Shown here: positions 38,312 through 49,659 of the stretch, one piece after another
Layout of the letters: each line of letters starts with the position of its first letter
Numbering within the stretch: the first letter of the stretch is position 1
DNA from: Isochrysis galbana
Lineage: Eukaryota > Haptophyta > Isochrysidales > Isochrysidaceae
DNA length: 64,000 bases
Direction of reading: 5' to 3'
NCBI GenBank assembly: GCA_018136815.1
Contig: JADDIW010000059.1
Span: forward strand, 1 to 64,000
Made by a program: the position numbers and the translations under genes
Notes under the pieces: model-generated
What the model saw: only the letters and a program-made list of their open reading frames with translations
What the model was told of the DNA's origin: nothing
The model's database searches: none

Positions 38312-40529
38312 TCACACGAGTGGTGGTGTAGCAACTTCGCCGACATCCCGGCGCCCACGCCGCCTGCCTAAAGCGTTGGCTGTAGCAAGCCCTGAGGCGA
38401 CTGCAAGAACAGCACCGGCGACGAGGCCCCAGATAGGAGGGCCATGACTGGCTACCGAAGCAGCCCGTGTTGCAGCAGGCACGCCATCGGTGCGTAGGAA
38501 AATTCCCCCGGTGTCGAGATGGGCGGCAGCGCGCTTCTCGTTTAGGAACCGCCAATCCGCTGACGACGAGAATGGCCGCAGCCGCGGCTCGTCGAGCCCT
38601 TCCTTGCCGTCCGTCGAGCGGCAAAAGGGTCTCGACTCGCCTCGGTGCGCCACGACCTGCGCCCACGCAGCCTCTCGCTGCTCCGACGTGACTTTGTGCG
38701 AGCGCGAAATTTCCGCATACAAATTAGCAGATGGACGGGCCTTGCGTTTGAGATCATCCGAGGAGCGATCAACGGCATACAGCCCGAACTTTGGGCAATA
38801 GCCATCCGCCCACTCCCAATTATCCGAGATGGTCCAGTGAATGTAAGCGGTGACATCAATGCCTACGGCTATGGCAGCAGCGATAGCGGCGAGGTGCTCG
38901 GTGATGAAGGCTGGACGCAAAATGTCGGTCGAGTCTGCAACACCGTTCTCCGTCACCATGTAGGAGGAAAAGGTGGCCGATGGATCATCGGCGTACCTGC
39001 AGTGCAAGGCAAAGCGCGCAGTTATGAAGGGAGCTCGACAGTGGTGGAAAATGCTCCGGGCACGCATGCGAGGGTATTGATGGGCCACCTAGTGAGCCGT
39101 CATCTCTGGAGCACTACGGATTGAGCATGGGTGGGGTGGGACTCAAGGCTTGTACGCCGCTCACCGTTCGTGGAACATCTGCAGTACGGAGAAGAGCCCT
39201 TCAGTGTCGATCGCCCGGCCGGCTTCAGAGAATCCGATGTCAGCTGGTTGGGCAATGGTTGCTCCAGAAATGATCTCTTTGCCGTAATAGTTGAGCCCGA
39301 TGAAGTCGAGTCTGTCCTTGATCTTGTCCGTGATTGTGAAATCCATGAATTCCCGTGATAGGGCGACAGCAGGAATGTCGGTCAGTGTTGCTGGTTCCAG
39401 GATCTGAGCGCGAGCAGCAATCCCAACCTGAGGCTTGCGCCATCCAAGCTGCTTGTGCACCTGGTGAATCTATGGGGGCACAAGGTGGGGCACAGGGGGT
39501 GATCAATTGGGAGGGATACGGACCTCCGCACACGCGAGCGCCACTGAGGCGATTGCTCGCGCCGCAGCGTCCATCGACACACCGCGCGTCAAGGTCTCCG
39601 CTCACCTGCGCGTACGCAAGACGGTGCGAACTGGCTAGGTTCCCAACGGCTGCGCGAATGCTTGCATCCGGATTTTCGATGGCTTTGAGGAGGACATCGA
39701 CGTAGGACGATTGGGGTAGGGCCTGTGGCCATGTGCCCTCGATATACGTGAACAGGGCGAAAGCCATGGGCTCGTTCATAGTCAGCCAATAGTCGATAGA
39801 CTCGCCCAGCCCGACGGCAACGTCACGGCTAAGAAGCCCGAATTCGCGTACCAGTCCGTCGTGCAGCCAGCCGCCCGCCTTGCCAACCCAGACCGGGAGA
39901 GAGTGATGGAACAGCGTCAGCACCACCTTCATCCCTTTCGCCTTGGCCATATTGACGATCTCGGCGTACCGCCGGAGCGCCGCCTTGTCCTGAACGCCGG
40001 AGCACACGCACGAGTCTGGTGGCTTTGGCGAAGCCTCGAGCGGGCGAGGCGAGGGAGGCAACGTGGCCATGGCTTCGTGCTGCTTGCAAAATGAGTCACA
40101 TGCAGGGGTGGACGTGTTCGAAAAGGCTGACGGTGGATCGGGCGCGAGCCGAGACCAGTCCACCCCCATGCGAAAGATACCAGAGCCGAGCTCTGCCGCT
40201 AAGCCGATCTCGACCTCGGGCTCCGTCCAGAAACGCAAGCGCTCGTCGGCCTTTGGAGTGGTGAGCCACGCGTGGCAGTTGCCTGGCTCCTTGCAAAAGG
40301 GGAGCCACGCGTCCGACAGCTGGTCCTCAACATGCGCAGGCGCCGTCGCCACGCCAAAGAGGAAGGAGCGGTCAAAGGTGAGTGGCGCCGGGAAGGCGGC
40401 CACCGAGGGTGGTGGCGGCGGCGAGGCGTCAGGGATGATGTTCCACGGATCGAAGTTGATGGCGGAGGTGTTGACGGCCATCGCCTGCTTGTCGATGCCC
40501 TCAAAAGGCCAGCCCCACGAGTCAGTCAT
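38312..40529 (-). CDS. SFR2: SFR2-type glycosyl hydrolase family 1 protein (galactolipid galactosyltransferase)
   Basis: Three minus-strand exons, 39606-40529, 39165-39460 and 38312-38996, encode 634 aa (plant SFR2 is about 620). Introns are 145 and 168 nt and all junctions are GT-AG in frame. SFR2 hallmarks are present: FLFGVATAPAHVEDQLSDAW, FRMGVDWSRL, LTLFHHSLPVW, the acid/base Glu253 in LTMNEP, FIGLNYYGKE, the nucleophile Glu423 in VTENGV, HWTISDNWEWADGYCPKFGL, and the late RPFCR / WRF region. In plants SFR2 sits in the outer chloroplast envelope and moves galactose between galactolipids during freezing. The plant N-terminal membrane helix is not seen; instead residues about 595-615 (IWGLVAGAVLAVASGLA) form a hydrophobic segment before an RRRGRR patch, suggesting a C-terminal anchor. 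A lineage-specific insert with several Cys lies at about 130-180. Confidence 0.9.
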
Positions 40530-41390
40530 CAGTGTTTGAGCGGCACAGAAGTGCGGCAGCAGCTATTGATCGCCCGCCGCTGCGTGCGCGCGAGATCCCT
40601 CTCTCTCCCTCCCTCCCTCCCTCTCTCTCTCCCTTCCACCCTCCCTCCCTCCCTCCCACTCTCTCTCTCCTTCTCTCTCTCCTCTCTTTCCCGGCAGCGA
40701 GACGGGCCAGGAACGTCTGCTCTGTGGCGAGGGCCGCTGTGTGCGTGTAGTGGCGGCGCTCGAGATTAGAGGGTGTGGCTCTCGGAAGCTGGGAGCGAAC
40801 GCGAGATCTGCGCGACGAGAGGGGCGAGAGAGCGAGGGGAGCGGAGGAGAGGAAAGAGCTCGGCGTGCGTCGGGCGCGAGACGGTGGAGGGAGAGAGCTG
40901 AGGAGGAGGAGGAGCCCTTGGAGAGAGAAGAAATCTCGTGAATACGAGGGGAGATTGTGGGGGAGCAATCCTCTCTCCCTCGTCCTAGTACGGCATCTGT
41001 CAGCATGGTAGGCCAGCAAGCTAAGGAGAGAGAGAGGAGGTAGGAGAGGGGAGAGAGGAGAGAGAAGAAGACGAGAGATAGGAGAGAGTGAGAGGAGGAG
41101 AGAACGAACGAGAGAAGAGAGAACGAGGAGAGAGAGAGAGAGAGAGAGTAGACGACCAGAGGACCGTCATCGTGCCACCACTCACCTCTGGGTAGTAATT
41201 CAATACACTAGAGTCTTAATACTCTCCAGAAGAGAAGAAGGTAGATCTCCCCCTTGTGTCCCAGCTACAGGCAGATCTATTGTGAAGAAGGAGGAGGAAG
41301 AAGAGAGGAAAGGAGGGAGCAAGAAGCCGAGAGAAGCCCCCCCCCCCCCTTCACCCGCCAGAGCCAAGGAGGTGTGGAGGAGGCTGCAGT
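40530..41390. promoter_or_regulatory. Upstream region of the SFR2-like gene with CT/GA tracts
   Basis: A CT tract (40590-40690; GA on the coding strand) is followed by GA-rich blocks at 40800-40930 and 41020-41150. No other gene is supported; open frames here are low-complexity. Confidence 0.45.
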
Positions 41391-41394
41391 TTTC

Positions 41395-41582
41395 TTGTTG
41401 TGTGAGAGTATAACCATAGTGCTGAGGGAACGTCGTCCGTCGTAGCGTCGTAGCCCATCGTCGGGAACTTGGCAACGGAGCCAATACGCCCCTACCACCC
41501 CCTACCCCGAGATGGGGGTGTGCTCGGTTGGCGCATGGCTCTTCCGGTGTATGTGGCTAGGGATGCTAGCTAACTGTCATAG
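41395..41582 (+). repeat. Dispersed repeat D, copy 2
   Basis: Same core as copies at 10605 and 51525 (gatgggggtgtgctcggttg, ggctagggatgctagctaac), with an extra cgtagcgtcg-type expansion in the left half. Confidence 0.6.
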
Positions 41583-41712
41583 ATTCTCAATCAATACTTC
41601 TCTCTATTTACCTTGTAATGCACTCGGTGATCGGTGATCGGTGACTCGGTGCTCGGTGCGTTCAGGTTCAGCGTTCATCGTTCAGTGTCAGTGTTCAAAA
41701 AAAAAACCTGCT

Positions 41713-42816
41713 CCTACTCTTAGAGTAGGGGTCATGGGGGGGTGCCTTGCGCCCCTCCCCTCAGGCTGTCGAACACGCGATGACTACGGGCTCGTAGGCA
41801 CAGGGCCGTTCGACCGAGCCGGCAGCTGACGCGGCCGTAAAAGAGTCGTTGTTGGTTGCGGGCGGGAAAATGTCAGAGAGGTCATGGTAGGAGTAGTTGT
41901 CATTGTCTGCCATCGAGCGCTTCGAGCGAAGAGGTAGACGGAGGTTCGGAGAATTGCGACACATGGCGTCGGAGAGTAGAGACGAGGCTAGCTAGCGAGC
42001 TAGGGGGAGAGAGAGAGAATGAGAATGAGAGCTTCTTAGGTCCAAGGTAGACACGAGGGGCTACAACGCGGGGACTCAAAAAGTTGCTGACCAACAGAGA
42101 CAGACAAACTAAACCAAACGGGGCGAAAACTAACCACACTTGGACGGACGACCGAGCGTCGGCACCAAGGCAACTTAGCAGCGCACGGACATGCGGAGAG
42201 GGGACGGCACAACGAGGGCAGACCTCGCTGAGGGAGCTGCGACCGAGGTATAACAGAAGACGGACGACAATCGTGGAACGTTTGATGTCATCAAGCGAAA
42301 GTAGGAGAAGAGACGATATACCCATCAACGAGACCTTGAGAGTTAAAATAGCTCGCCGGCTAAAAGTAAAAGTCTGTCCTCGTATGGAATACGACACTCC
42401 CCGACTAAATTCGAGTCGTCTCGACGAGTTGCATGGAAGGAGAACAGAATAACCGAAATAGAAGAAATCCAGAATTAGAACTACAAGGCGAGAGAAACCA
42501 AAGATAACCGAGAAACCGAACGTTGAAGGCGGCGCTTAAAATAGAAGACGAGAGCACCCGTGGGCCCTTTGAGCACAAATTCGGAAGCTTGACGCGGCGA
42601 CCTATTTTTACGCATCGTCCCACCCATTTCTCCCTTTTACAGGAGTTTTGCTCGGGTGTTGCGGTGGGTGCAACCGCAGACGACACGCGTCTCGTCTCCT
42701 GCAAATAGCGGTAATCAACCGAGAAAGAGAAACAATCTGCAACAACAACGAAAGCGAGGGAATGATTCCGAAGACACGCGAGATGCAGTGAGCTACGATC
42801 CTTGATGACTCTATTA
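41713..42816. other. Hairpin-led segment and gene-free stretch
   Basis: Begins with the hairpin cctactct-t-agagtagg (41713-41729), then GGTCATGGGGGGG, the start layout of the repeat B/LINE family. The rest, to 42816, has open frames on both strands but no recognisable domain. A 16-nt perfect hairpin actcta-ttat-tagagt lies at 42808-42823. Confidence 0.45.
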
Positions 42817-43161
42817 TTAGAGTGAGGTACAGGGTGGGTGGGCCACTACTAGGTCCCAACCCAAGTCTTGGATGTGGCGAGCGTCGCCTTGGAAGTGGGG
42901 GATGTAGTCGATCTCCGAAGGCGAAGGGCGGAGGTCGCAGGTGGCGACGCTAGCGCCCCCTAAGTAGAACATGGTTGCGACAACACCGCTGATTTCGCCC
43001 AAGACCAGGACTTTCGGGGGCGGACGACCCGCCGCCGCCCCAGAGCGAGCCTGGTCGGCAGCGAAGAAAAGCACGAAAAGCGACAAAAAATTGACCGTCA
43101 CACACAAATCAAAAAAGGTAAGAAATGCGAAAATTTGCATTGGTCCGCAGGTGAACGACAA
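42817..43161 (-). pseudogene. Truncated SAM methyltransferase-like fragment
   Basis: Minus-strand frame of 114 codons. The last 65 residues are coherent: KVLVLGEISGVVATMFYLGG, then ATCDLRPS, DYIPHFQGDARH, LGWDLVVAHPPCTSL. The glycine-rich first strand, the acidic end of the second and the HPPC motif resemble small DNA methyltransferases common in phages and mobile elements. The protein ends right after HPPCTSL at a hairpin (42808-42823), and its upstream side is cut by repeat B copy 5. Catalysis and host origin are unproven; it is probably an element-borne remnant. Confidence 0.55.
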
Positions 43162-43688
43162 ACCCCTCCTCCGCGCTCTCTCTCCCCTCTCCCCTCTCCT
43201 GCGGCACGCGCGATAGCGCGCCTGCGGCAGGCCTGCAGCTGCCCATTGGCGACCCCTGGAGGCTCATGGCATGGAGGCTGGAGGCTGGAGGCCAGCTCAG
43301 GGGCTCAGGGGGCAGGGGGCAGAGGAGGTTGGGGCTGGGCCATGGCCTCCCCGGCCTCCTGCCTCTCCCTCGCTGGCGCTCCTGAGCCTTAGGGGCCCCC
43401 ACGCTGCACCTGTCTACCTGTCGAACAGGGGGGGGGAAGGGTTGGAGCAGTGGGCTGGACACGCCGGGCTAGGGGCTAGGACAAGCGAAACAGGCGAGTC
43501 TGTGGGGAAGAGAGTGGGTCAGTAGGGCAGTCCCCTCTTGGCAACCTGGCAAGCTATCAGGCATGCCAAGAGGATGGGTGGTGCTCCTCCCCCACGGCAG
43601 GGGAGGAGTGGAGAGGGGGGGGGCTCGTGCCCCCCCATGGCATGCCCATGGGCCATGGGCCATGGGCGAACCAAGTATAAACTTAGTT
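43150..43688 (-). mobile_element. Repeat B element, copy 5
   Basis: Minus-strand copy with the 5' hairpin at 43669-43688 (one stem mismatch) and expanded ccatgggccatgg repeats after it. The body is collinear with copy 4. The 3' palindrome is missing, so the element is 3'-truncated where it meets the methyltransferase fragment. Confidence 0.75.
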
Positions 43689-44058
43689 GACCTAACGATA
43701 GTTGATACCCATTGTTTTTGTTTAATTGTAATTCTCAACCCCTTAGGCGCTGGAACGCACTCAAGGGGAGGCGGGGTAGAGGTGGGGAGGGCAGTGACGT
43801 GCTAGAGCGCGAGCAAGGGAGCACAAAGGATGTAGGGTGCAAATCAAAGTAGCGCGAGCGCAAGGAAATGGAAAAGAGGTTTAGAGGTGTCAGAGAAAAG
43901 AACAACTCGGAATGTAGCTAGCAGAGTAAAAGAAGGGTGCGACGAGTAGCACGGTCATGGTCGGCATGGGCTGCCATGCATTTGCTCATCGGCAAATGCA
44001 ACGCGCACCTCAAAAAGGTGCTGCCGAGCGCACTCGTACCGGAAGACCCAAGGCTCGC
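43689..44058. other. Spacer, nothing recognised
   Basis: No coding or RNA gene seen; it probably includes the 3' untranslated region of the SNAPC1-like gene. Confidence 0.4.
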
Positions 44059-45105
44059 CTAAGAGTCAGCATCAGCAGGTGAGGGTGATCGCCCTCGCAC
44101 CTCAAGCACCCCCCGATCCGACGTGAACACGCTCGCGCACGCTCCCACTTCCTCGGTTCGTCGCTTCCGCTGGGGGTTGTAGGCTTGGGCGCGCTTTCTC
44201 TCGCGGAATGAGTGACCGGAGCCGAGGCCACCAGAGGCACGCTGTCTTGCGAGATCCTCCTCACGAGCAACCGCCAGGGCCCCCTCGCCGGCCTTTTGCG
44301 TCATCTGCAGTGCATCGTACAGCAGGCCATGTTCGGTTCGGTTCGACCTTGGCGTTCCCGTCCCCTCACTAGCGGCTTTCCATGCGTCGATGTACTTTAA
44401 CTCCAGGTCTCTGAGAGGGTCCAGCATCCTTCCCAGCAGACAGCTAGAGAAGCCAGAAGCGGCCTCCTCTTCACCAGCCTTGAGAGCAAGCTTTGTCGCT
44501 TCCTCCTGCGCGCCTTGAGCTGCTTGCAGGTCTGACAGCCAGTGAAAGTGAATTTTCACAGGCCGGAAAGCGCCAATCTCCCACAAATTATGAAGCGCCT
44601 TGAATGCGTCGGCGTCGCGAGCGTCGCGCAGCTCTGACCAGAGTTGCTTAAAGCAGGGCCACTCAGCCTCAGCAACAGGCACTGGCACGGGCGGCCCAAC
44701 AGTCGGCTGCTTGGTGTAGAGACAGTAGACCAGGAAGAGCCCGCCGGTCCGCTCGTGGAGGCAAGGGTGAACGGCAGGCTGCAAGTGATAGACAGCAGCT
44801 CGGAGGAGTATCTCAACCCACTCCTCCTCGGTCTCATCCAGCGAGTGGACCCGGGCGCACGACTTCCTCATCTGAAAGAGCTCGTGCATGCGGAGTGTTG
44901 TCCACACGTCTTTGAATAGTGCCCAGTGCCCGTTGGCTGGTGGGTCGCGCGCGCGAAGCACGCGCTCAGCGTAGCGCAGAATGCACTGCTCCAGGTCAAA
45001 AAGGATCGCCGGCTGCGCGGGCGCCGCGCTCAGGTCCATCTCGTCCACTCGCCGGTGGCGCCTCTTGACCCATGCGGGCGGCTGCGACTCGAAACCCTCA
45101 GCCAT
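44059..45105 (-). CDS. SNAPC1-like (SNAP43) subunit of the snRNA-activating complex
   Basis: Single minus-strand exon, 348 aa. The N-terminal 200 residues follow the SNAP43 pattern: ILFDLEQCILRYAERVL, ALFKDVWTTLRMHELFQM, EEWVEILLRAAVYHLQPAV, then the signature GGLFLVYCLYTKQP, EWPCFKQLWSELRDA and LHNLWEIGAFRPVKI. SNAPc binds the proximal sequence element of snRNA promoters and drives Pol II and Pol III transcription of snRNA genes. The C-terminal half is charged, with an RKRAQAYNPQRKRR cluster that may be a nuclear signal. The ATG at 45105 is preferred; a non-ATG frame extends nine bases further. Upstream on the coding strand is a CT-rich tract. Assignment rests on motif order, not on an alignment. 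Confidence 0.75.
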   Translation of the reverse strand: MAEGFESQPPAWVKRRHRRVDEMDLSAAPAQPAILFDLEQCILRYAERVLRARDPPANGHWALFKDVWTTLRMHELFQMRKSCARVHSLDETEEEWVEILLRAAVYHLQPAVHPCLHERTGGLFLVYCLYTKQPTVGPPVPVPVAEAEWPCFKQLWSELRDARDADAFKALHNLWEIGAFRPVKIHFHWLSDLQAAQGAQEEATKLALKAGEEEAASGFSSCLLGRMLDPLRDLELKYIDAWKAASEGTGTPRSNRTEHGLLYDALQMTQKAGEGALAVAREEDLARQRASGGLGSGHSFRERKRAQAYNPQRKRRTEEVGACASVFTSDRGVLEVRGRSPSPADADS

Positions 45106-45199
45106 CGCCCTCAATGCGGTGAGTGTGAGCCGCTATGTGTGGAATTCCACAGGCGGCGTGACTGGCGCAGCGTAGCAGCGCGTGACGGCCAGGGGCAAG

Positions 45200-45500
45200 A
45201 CAGGTAGACGGGGAGTGGGGAATGGGAAAGGGGGGATGAGGGAGTGAGGGAGAGAATGAGTTAGAGGGGGAGGGGGGAGAGGGGGGGGAGAGGGGGGGAG
45301 AGGGGGAGGGGTGGTGGGGAGAGGGGGGAGAGGGGGGAGAGGAAGAGGAAGAGGCGGAGGCACACAGGTACGGACAGACAGAGAACAGGTCAGATGGACA
45401 GACGGGTAGACGGACAGACGGACAGACACATAAAGATAGACAGACGAACAGACGGACAGACGAAGAGGGAGAGGGAGAGGGAGAGGGAGGGAGGGATCCC
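45200..45500. repeat. GA/G tract and GACA/GACG microsatellite upstream of SNAPC1-like gene
   Basis: Purine-only (ggggga)n on the plus strand at 45205-45355. A (GACGGACA)-type repeat follows at about 45371-45463, then (GGGAGA)n to 45495. It starts about 95 bp from the gene start, on its 5' side. Confidence 0.85.
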
Positions 45501-45770
45501 TTTCTCTCCTCTTTGCTCTTCTTGGCGCCGAGCGTCGGAGGACGACCGCCGACCGACCCGCAGGTTTTCTCTTGTAGGATGGCCCACCCGATACTTAGTA
45601 AAGTACTAGAGTACTAGTACTTTCTTTACATCCTACATTCGCCGTGTCTGCTGCGGTGTGGGCGTCGGATTCAAGAGCAGCGAGAAGACAGGACAGCTAT
45701 GTGCGTAGTGTCTGGTTTCTGTTGTATCTCTGCAGGTTTCTCAGGCGCGGTGGGCATTTTGCTGGTTGTA

Positions 45771-45924
45771 AAAAAAAAACCTTTTAATATTCTCGCCACG
45801 CGCGCGGCTACGGGGTTGTCTATTGTAGCCACGCCCAGATCCCTTCCTCTCCTCTCACTCCCCGCCTTGCGGCAACTCCCCTCGTGCTCTACTTAGGGGC
45901 CCGGGTCGTGGGTGGGGCTGGGTC
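45771..45924 (+). repeat. Dispersed repeat C, copy 2
   Basis: Second copy of the 150-bp unit at 37907-38058. It lies just beyond the 3' end of the LINE and may include that element's 3' border. Confidence 0.75.
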
Positions 45925-46156
45925 GGGCGGGGTGCATCGGCCCTCGGTGGTCTGTTCTCGCCTTCCTCCTGTGCCTCTGGGTGGCCGGTTTCTTTCTGCT
46001 GTGGTGTAGGTGTTGCGCCGTTGCTGGGGTGCCTCATGCTCGTGAGTTGTTCTTCTTCGTGGGTGGTTCTTTCAGGAATGGGGGGGAGGGGAGGGTGTGC
46101 CTCGACCTCAGGCGAGCCTTTCGGCGAGGCCGATCGCTTCCGCCACCATGCCGAGG

Positions 46157-47386
46157 TCATCGGTCATCGCTCATTCTTAGTTTACCTTTGTTGTCTTCTG
46201 TAAATATCGGGGCGCTGAGCTCCGCTGGCCTTTTTATTTTAGGTTTTCTACCCTGGGCCGCCGTGCGAGTGCGCATCGGGCGACAAGTTTTCGACGGAGT
46301 AAGGCCCCTCACCAGGGTGGTGAATCTTATGAGCGTGGATTCTAAAACCGGTATGTAGTGATATTCATATGATTCGAACTCTATTCTGTAGAAGTCTCTT
46401 AGTATATATCTCCAGGCTATGATGTAAAGGGTTTTCAGGCTGTCGGGGGTGGTCGCGTCTGGGTATGCGAATAGCCTATCCTTTGTTTTCTGCCCGTGTG
46501 ACCTATTCGTTTTCGGAGTGTAGTTAGCGATCGCATCTATGGTGTCGAAGATTTTTCTTGTCGCGGGGCACCACGCTAGGTGGCATGAGTCCTCTTGATG
46601 TTGGTTGCACATTCTGCACTTGTTGGTTATGCTTGTCGCGAATCTGTTTTTGGTACCTATCCTCCTGTGGGTGATGTGTTTGAAGTGCGGGTGTTTGTCC
46701 GTGTGTCTTAACAGCGGCAGGGTGTACAGCCTGGCTATGTGTTTCCAGTTGTCTTTCGAGATGTCTAGGCGCTTCTCCCAAGCTATTTTGGCCGTTTGCG
46801 GGTTGTTTAGTCTTGTCGCCTTGAGCGCGGCTTTCGTTATGTCGGAAACCGTGATCGCGTCAAGTGCTATTTTTCCTTTTTGTATGGCGTACTCGTCGGC
46901 CAGCGGATATTCCATGTATTTTGGCCCTTTGTATCCGTTTTCCCATCGGGCCGGGGGGTGGTATCGTTGTGTTTCCTCGGCGTTCACTACGCCACCGGTG
47001 TCGGAGACCTCCCCGAGATAGTCGGTGTCTGTGTGGATCCATATGTTATTAAGTTTTTTGATGTATTTATTGTCCTCTGAGGCTCTAATCTCTTCACGTT
47101 TTGTTTCCCCCGGCTCTTGGCTGGAGTCTTTGCCCTCCTGGCAGGTCCTCTCACCGGGGTCGGGTAGTGGGCGTTCCGATGACTTGCCTAGTATTTGTCG
47201 CGCGTGGTCAACCACGGCGTCCCATGAGTCTAGGAACTCTGTTTTACGGATCGCGCGGCCCTCGTGTACGAAGATCTCTGGGAGGTGTTCGACATATGCC
47301 GAGCACTCTTCTCTACTATAGGGCGTCGTGAAGGCATCGTCTTTGAACACGTTGTGGATCACGGTCGTGTCCAAGGTCTCCCACAT
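46157..47386 (-). pseudogene. LINE second frame: endonuclease end plus C-terminal domain, RT missing
   Basis: About 409 codons. The first 45 residues (DDAFTTPYSREECSAYVEHL, PEIFVH) match the last strand of LINE endonucleases, so this frame continues the upstream one after a one-base frameshift near the C8 run at about 47410. Then comes a charged linker instead of reverse transcriptase. The C-terminal region has the LINE knuckle CRMCNQHQEDSCHLAWC and conserved LPLLRHTDKHPHFKHITHRR. The deletion is in frame, because the reading frame continues across it. Confidence 0.8.
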
Positions 47387-49659
47387 TCGCGCCCATGCGG
47401 CGCGAATCGTGGGGGGGGAGAGGTGTGGGTTGTGCCATATGGGTCGCGAGAGTGCGCCCTCGCGCGTGAGCCGCAGTTAAAGTCGCCCCCGATTAGGGTC
47501 GGGGTCGAATCTAGCATGGCGAGTTTTTGTCCCATTCTCGCTATCTGCCCCCCCCGGGGGCCAGGGGCCGCGCTAAAATACAAAGATATAATGCGGTACT
47601 TTATCTCATCAATGTTAATGTCTACTGCTACACATCTACCTTCAAGTACGATTTCCATTGTTTCCGGTCTGACGGTTATCCTGTCGGCTCCATCCCTGAT
47701 CGCCACAGCGACGCCGCTGGCAGGGTCCTTCAGCTCTCCTGGGGCGGCGAACCACGACCATCCTAGTAGGGCGGCCGTTCTATGCGCCCAGAGGTGCGTC
47801 CCATCTTCGTATGCGTGAAGCTCTTGGAGCATTAGTATGTCCACCCTCGCCTTTCGCGCTTGTGACAGCACTGCGGCTAGTTTTCCGCCTTTAGTGCCGT
47901 TCAGGTTGTAGGTCGCGATTGTGACGGGTCCCTCACCTGGGTATCCAAGGGTGGAGTCGAAGGCGAGTCGGGGGCGAGGGGGGGATCTTCCCCTAGTCGC
48001 GCGCCTTAGTCGGCGCACCGCCGCTAATGCGAAGAGGCATGTTAGTGCGAGCGCGCACTCCGGGTGGAGGAAGAGGCAGGCCGGGCCGTTCAAGCAGACG
48101 CCCGGGATCTTCTTGTGCGGGTGGAGGTGGCAGCGGATCGTACACTTGTTGTCGATCCATGCTCCGGGGATTTCGTGCGACAGATTGCAGCGGACTCCGC
48201 GCTTGTTGCGGAGGCACAGACCCTGCGTGAAGCGCGCGCAAGTCTTTGGAGGTTCTTTGCCGAGTGCTTCACGTACCGACTTGGGGCGTGGTGCGATTTT
48301 CCACGCTTCGATGCGCGTTTTGCGCTTAGCCGCCTCCGCGTCGCAGATGCAGCGTCTGTGCGCCGGCTGGAGATTGCGCGCAACTTCCGGGCGCCAGCCT
48401 TTGCAGCCCCTGAGGCTTCCGTGTATCATCAGTTTGTGCTGGGATTGGAGGCCTTGCGGCATCTCCAGCGCCTTGCACGCGCGTACGGCGTAGTTCACTG
48501 GGATGATGGAGTTTTCGACGTTGAGGAGGAGCTTGCGCGGGAAGTTGCTCGTGAGGAACGACCCTTGGGTCGCTGCGACGTACAGGTGCCAGCGAGTGGA
48601 GTGAGCCACTTTGGACACGAAAGTGCCCGACTCACCTTCCAGTTTCATGCGCTCACGGTTCCCTTTAAGGAATGTGAGGCCTTCCTTTTCGACGGCTTTG
48701 ACGAGGGTGCTCAGGGTGATTTTCGAGGCTTGTGCCAGTCCGTCTGCCTCTACCACGAGGTGAGCCGCTACGTCTTGGAGGGCCTCGTAGAGCGCCTTTC
48801 GTGACGCGGTGCCCTTTTTGTTGAGTTTGGCTTCGATGGCCTCGATCTTGATTTGCACCGCAACGTCGACTTGGTGGATGCGGATTGTAGTTTGGAGTCC
48901 ATAACGGGCTTGGAACTGTTGGGCGCAATCTTCGTTGACGGCGATATGCCATGGGCCCCTAGAGGAGCGGGCCCAAAAGTCGGGCTCAGGGTCGACGCCC
49001 TCGAGCTCGAGGAGAAGTTCGACGATGGCCGCGTAGACCGTCGTGTCGTGGAAGACGAGGTCGTCTGCTTGTTGGAACGACAAGTCGTAAATGGCGTCTG
49101 TATCTGCTTGTTGTTCTTCACCCTCTGAGTCTGGCTCCTGAGGGTCGGGTGTGGGCGGTGGGGTGGTTAGCGTTGCCGAGGGAGGTTGCTGGAGGGGTGG
49201 AGGGGGTCCTGCTCTTGTGCGTCGTCTGGGCGTCATGTCTGTCATTCCTACTCTGTGCTGCCAGAGTGGTGTGTACCCATACGTAGTGTTGCTATCTGTC
49301 AAAGTGTTGTGCCCATAAGGGCCACCCGGCCATGGGCCACGCCGCCGAGGCGGCGCGGCCCTGGCCAGGGTGAGAGGGGCCTCTGCCATAAGGCACGCCC
49401 AGTGGAGTGTTGGCCTTGCCCGCCCGATGCTGTCCTCCTGTGGTCTGCAGTCTGCTGTCTCCCATGGGGGAGGCCAGCATGGCTGCTGTGGTTGCTGTGG
49501 CCGGAGCCACGGGCCGTGTGGTGCGACCCGGGTCGCACGCACCTGCTCGGCCTCCGAGGGTGGACGCGGTCGCTTCGCCAGCGACTGGTCCGCGGGGGTG
49601 TGGGGGCCGCCCTCGGCGGGGGGCCCGGAGGAGAGGGGAGTCACGCCGGCGCGCTCCAT
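47359..49659 (-). pseudogene. LINE first frame: gag-like region, Cys/His knuckle and AP endonuclease
   Basis: 766 codons from the ATG abutting the 5' hairpin. Residues about 180-420 are gag-like and helical. Residues about 505-570 are rich in Cys/His (CARFTQGLCL, CNLSH, CHLHP, CLNGPACLFLHPEC), like CCCH knuckles. From about 595 the exonuclease-endonuclease-phosphatase fold begins (TIATYNLNG, DILMLQELHAYEDG, GVAVAIRDG, TPTLIGGDFNCG), with the catalytic Asn, Glu and Asp visible. The frame breaks soon after GGDFN. It is disabled by that frameshift and the downstream RT loss. Confidence 0.85.
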
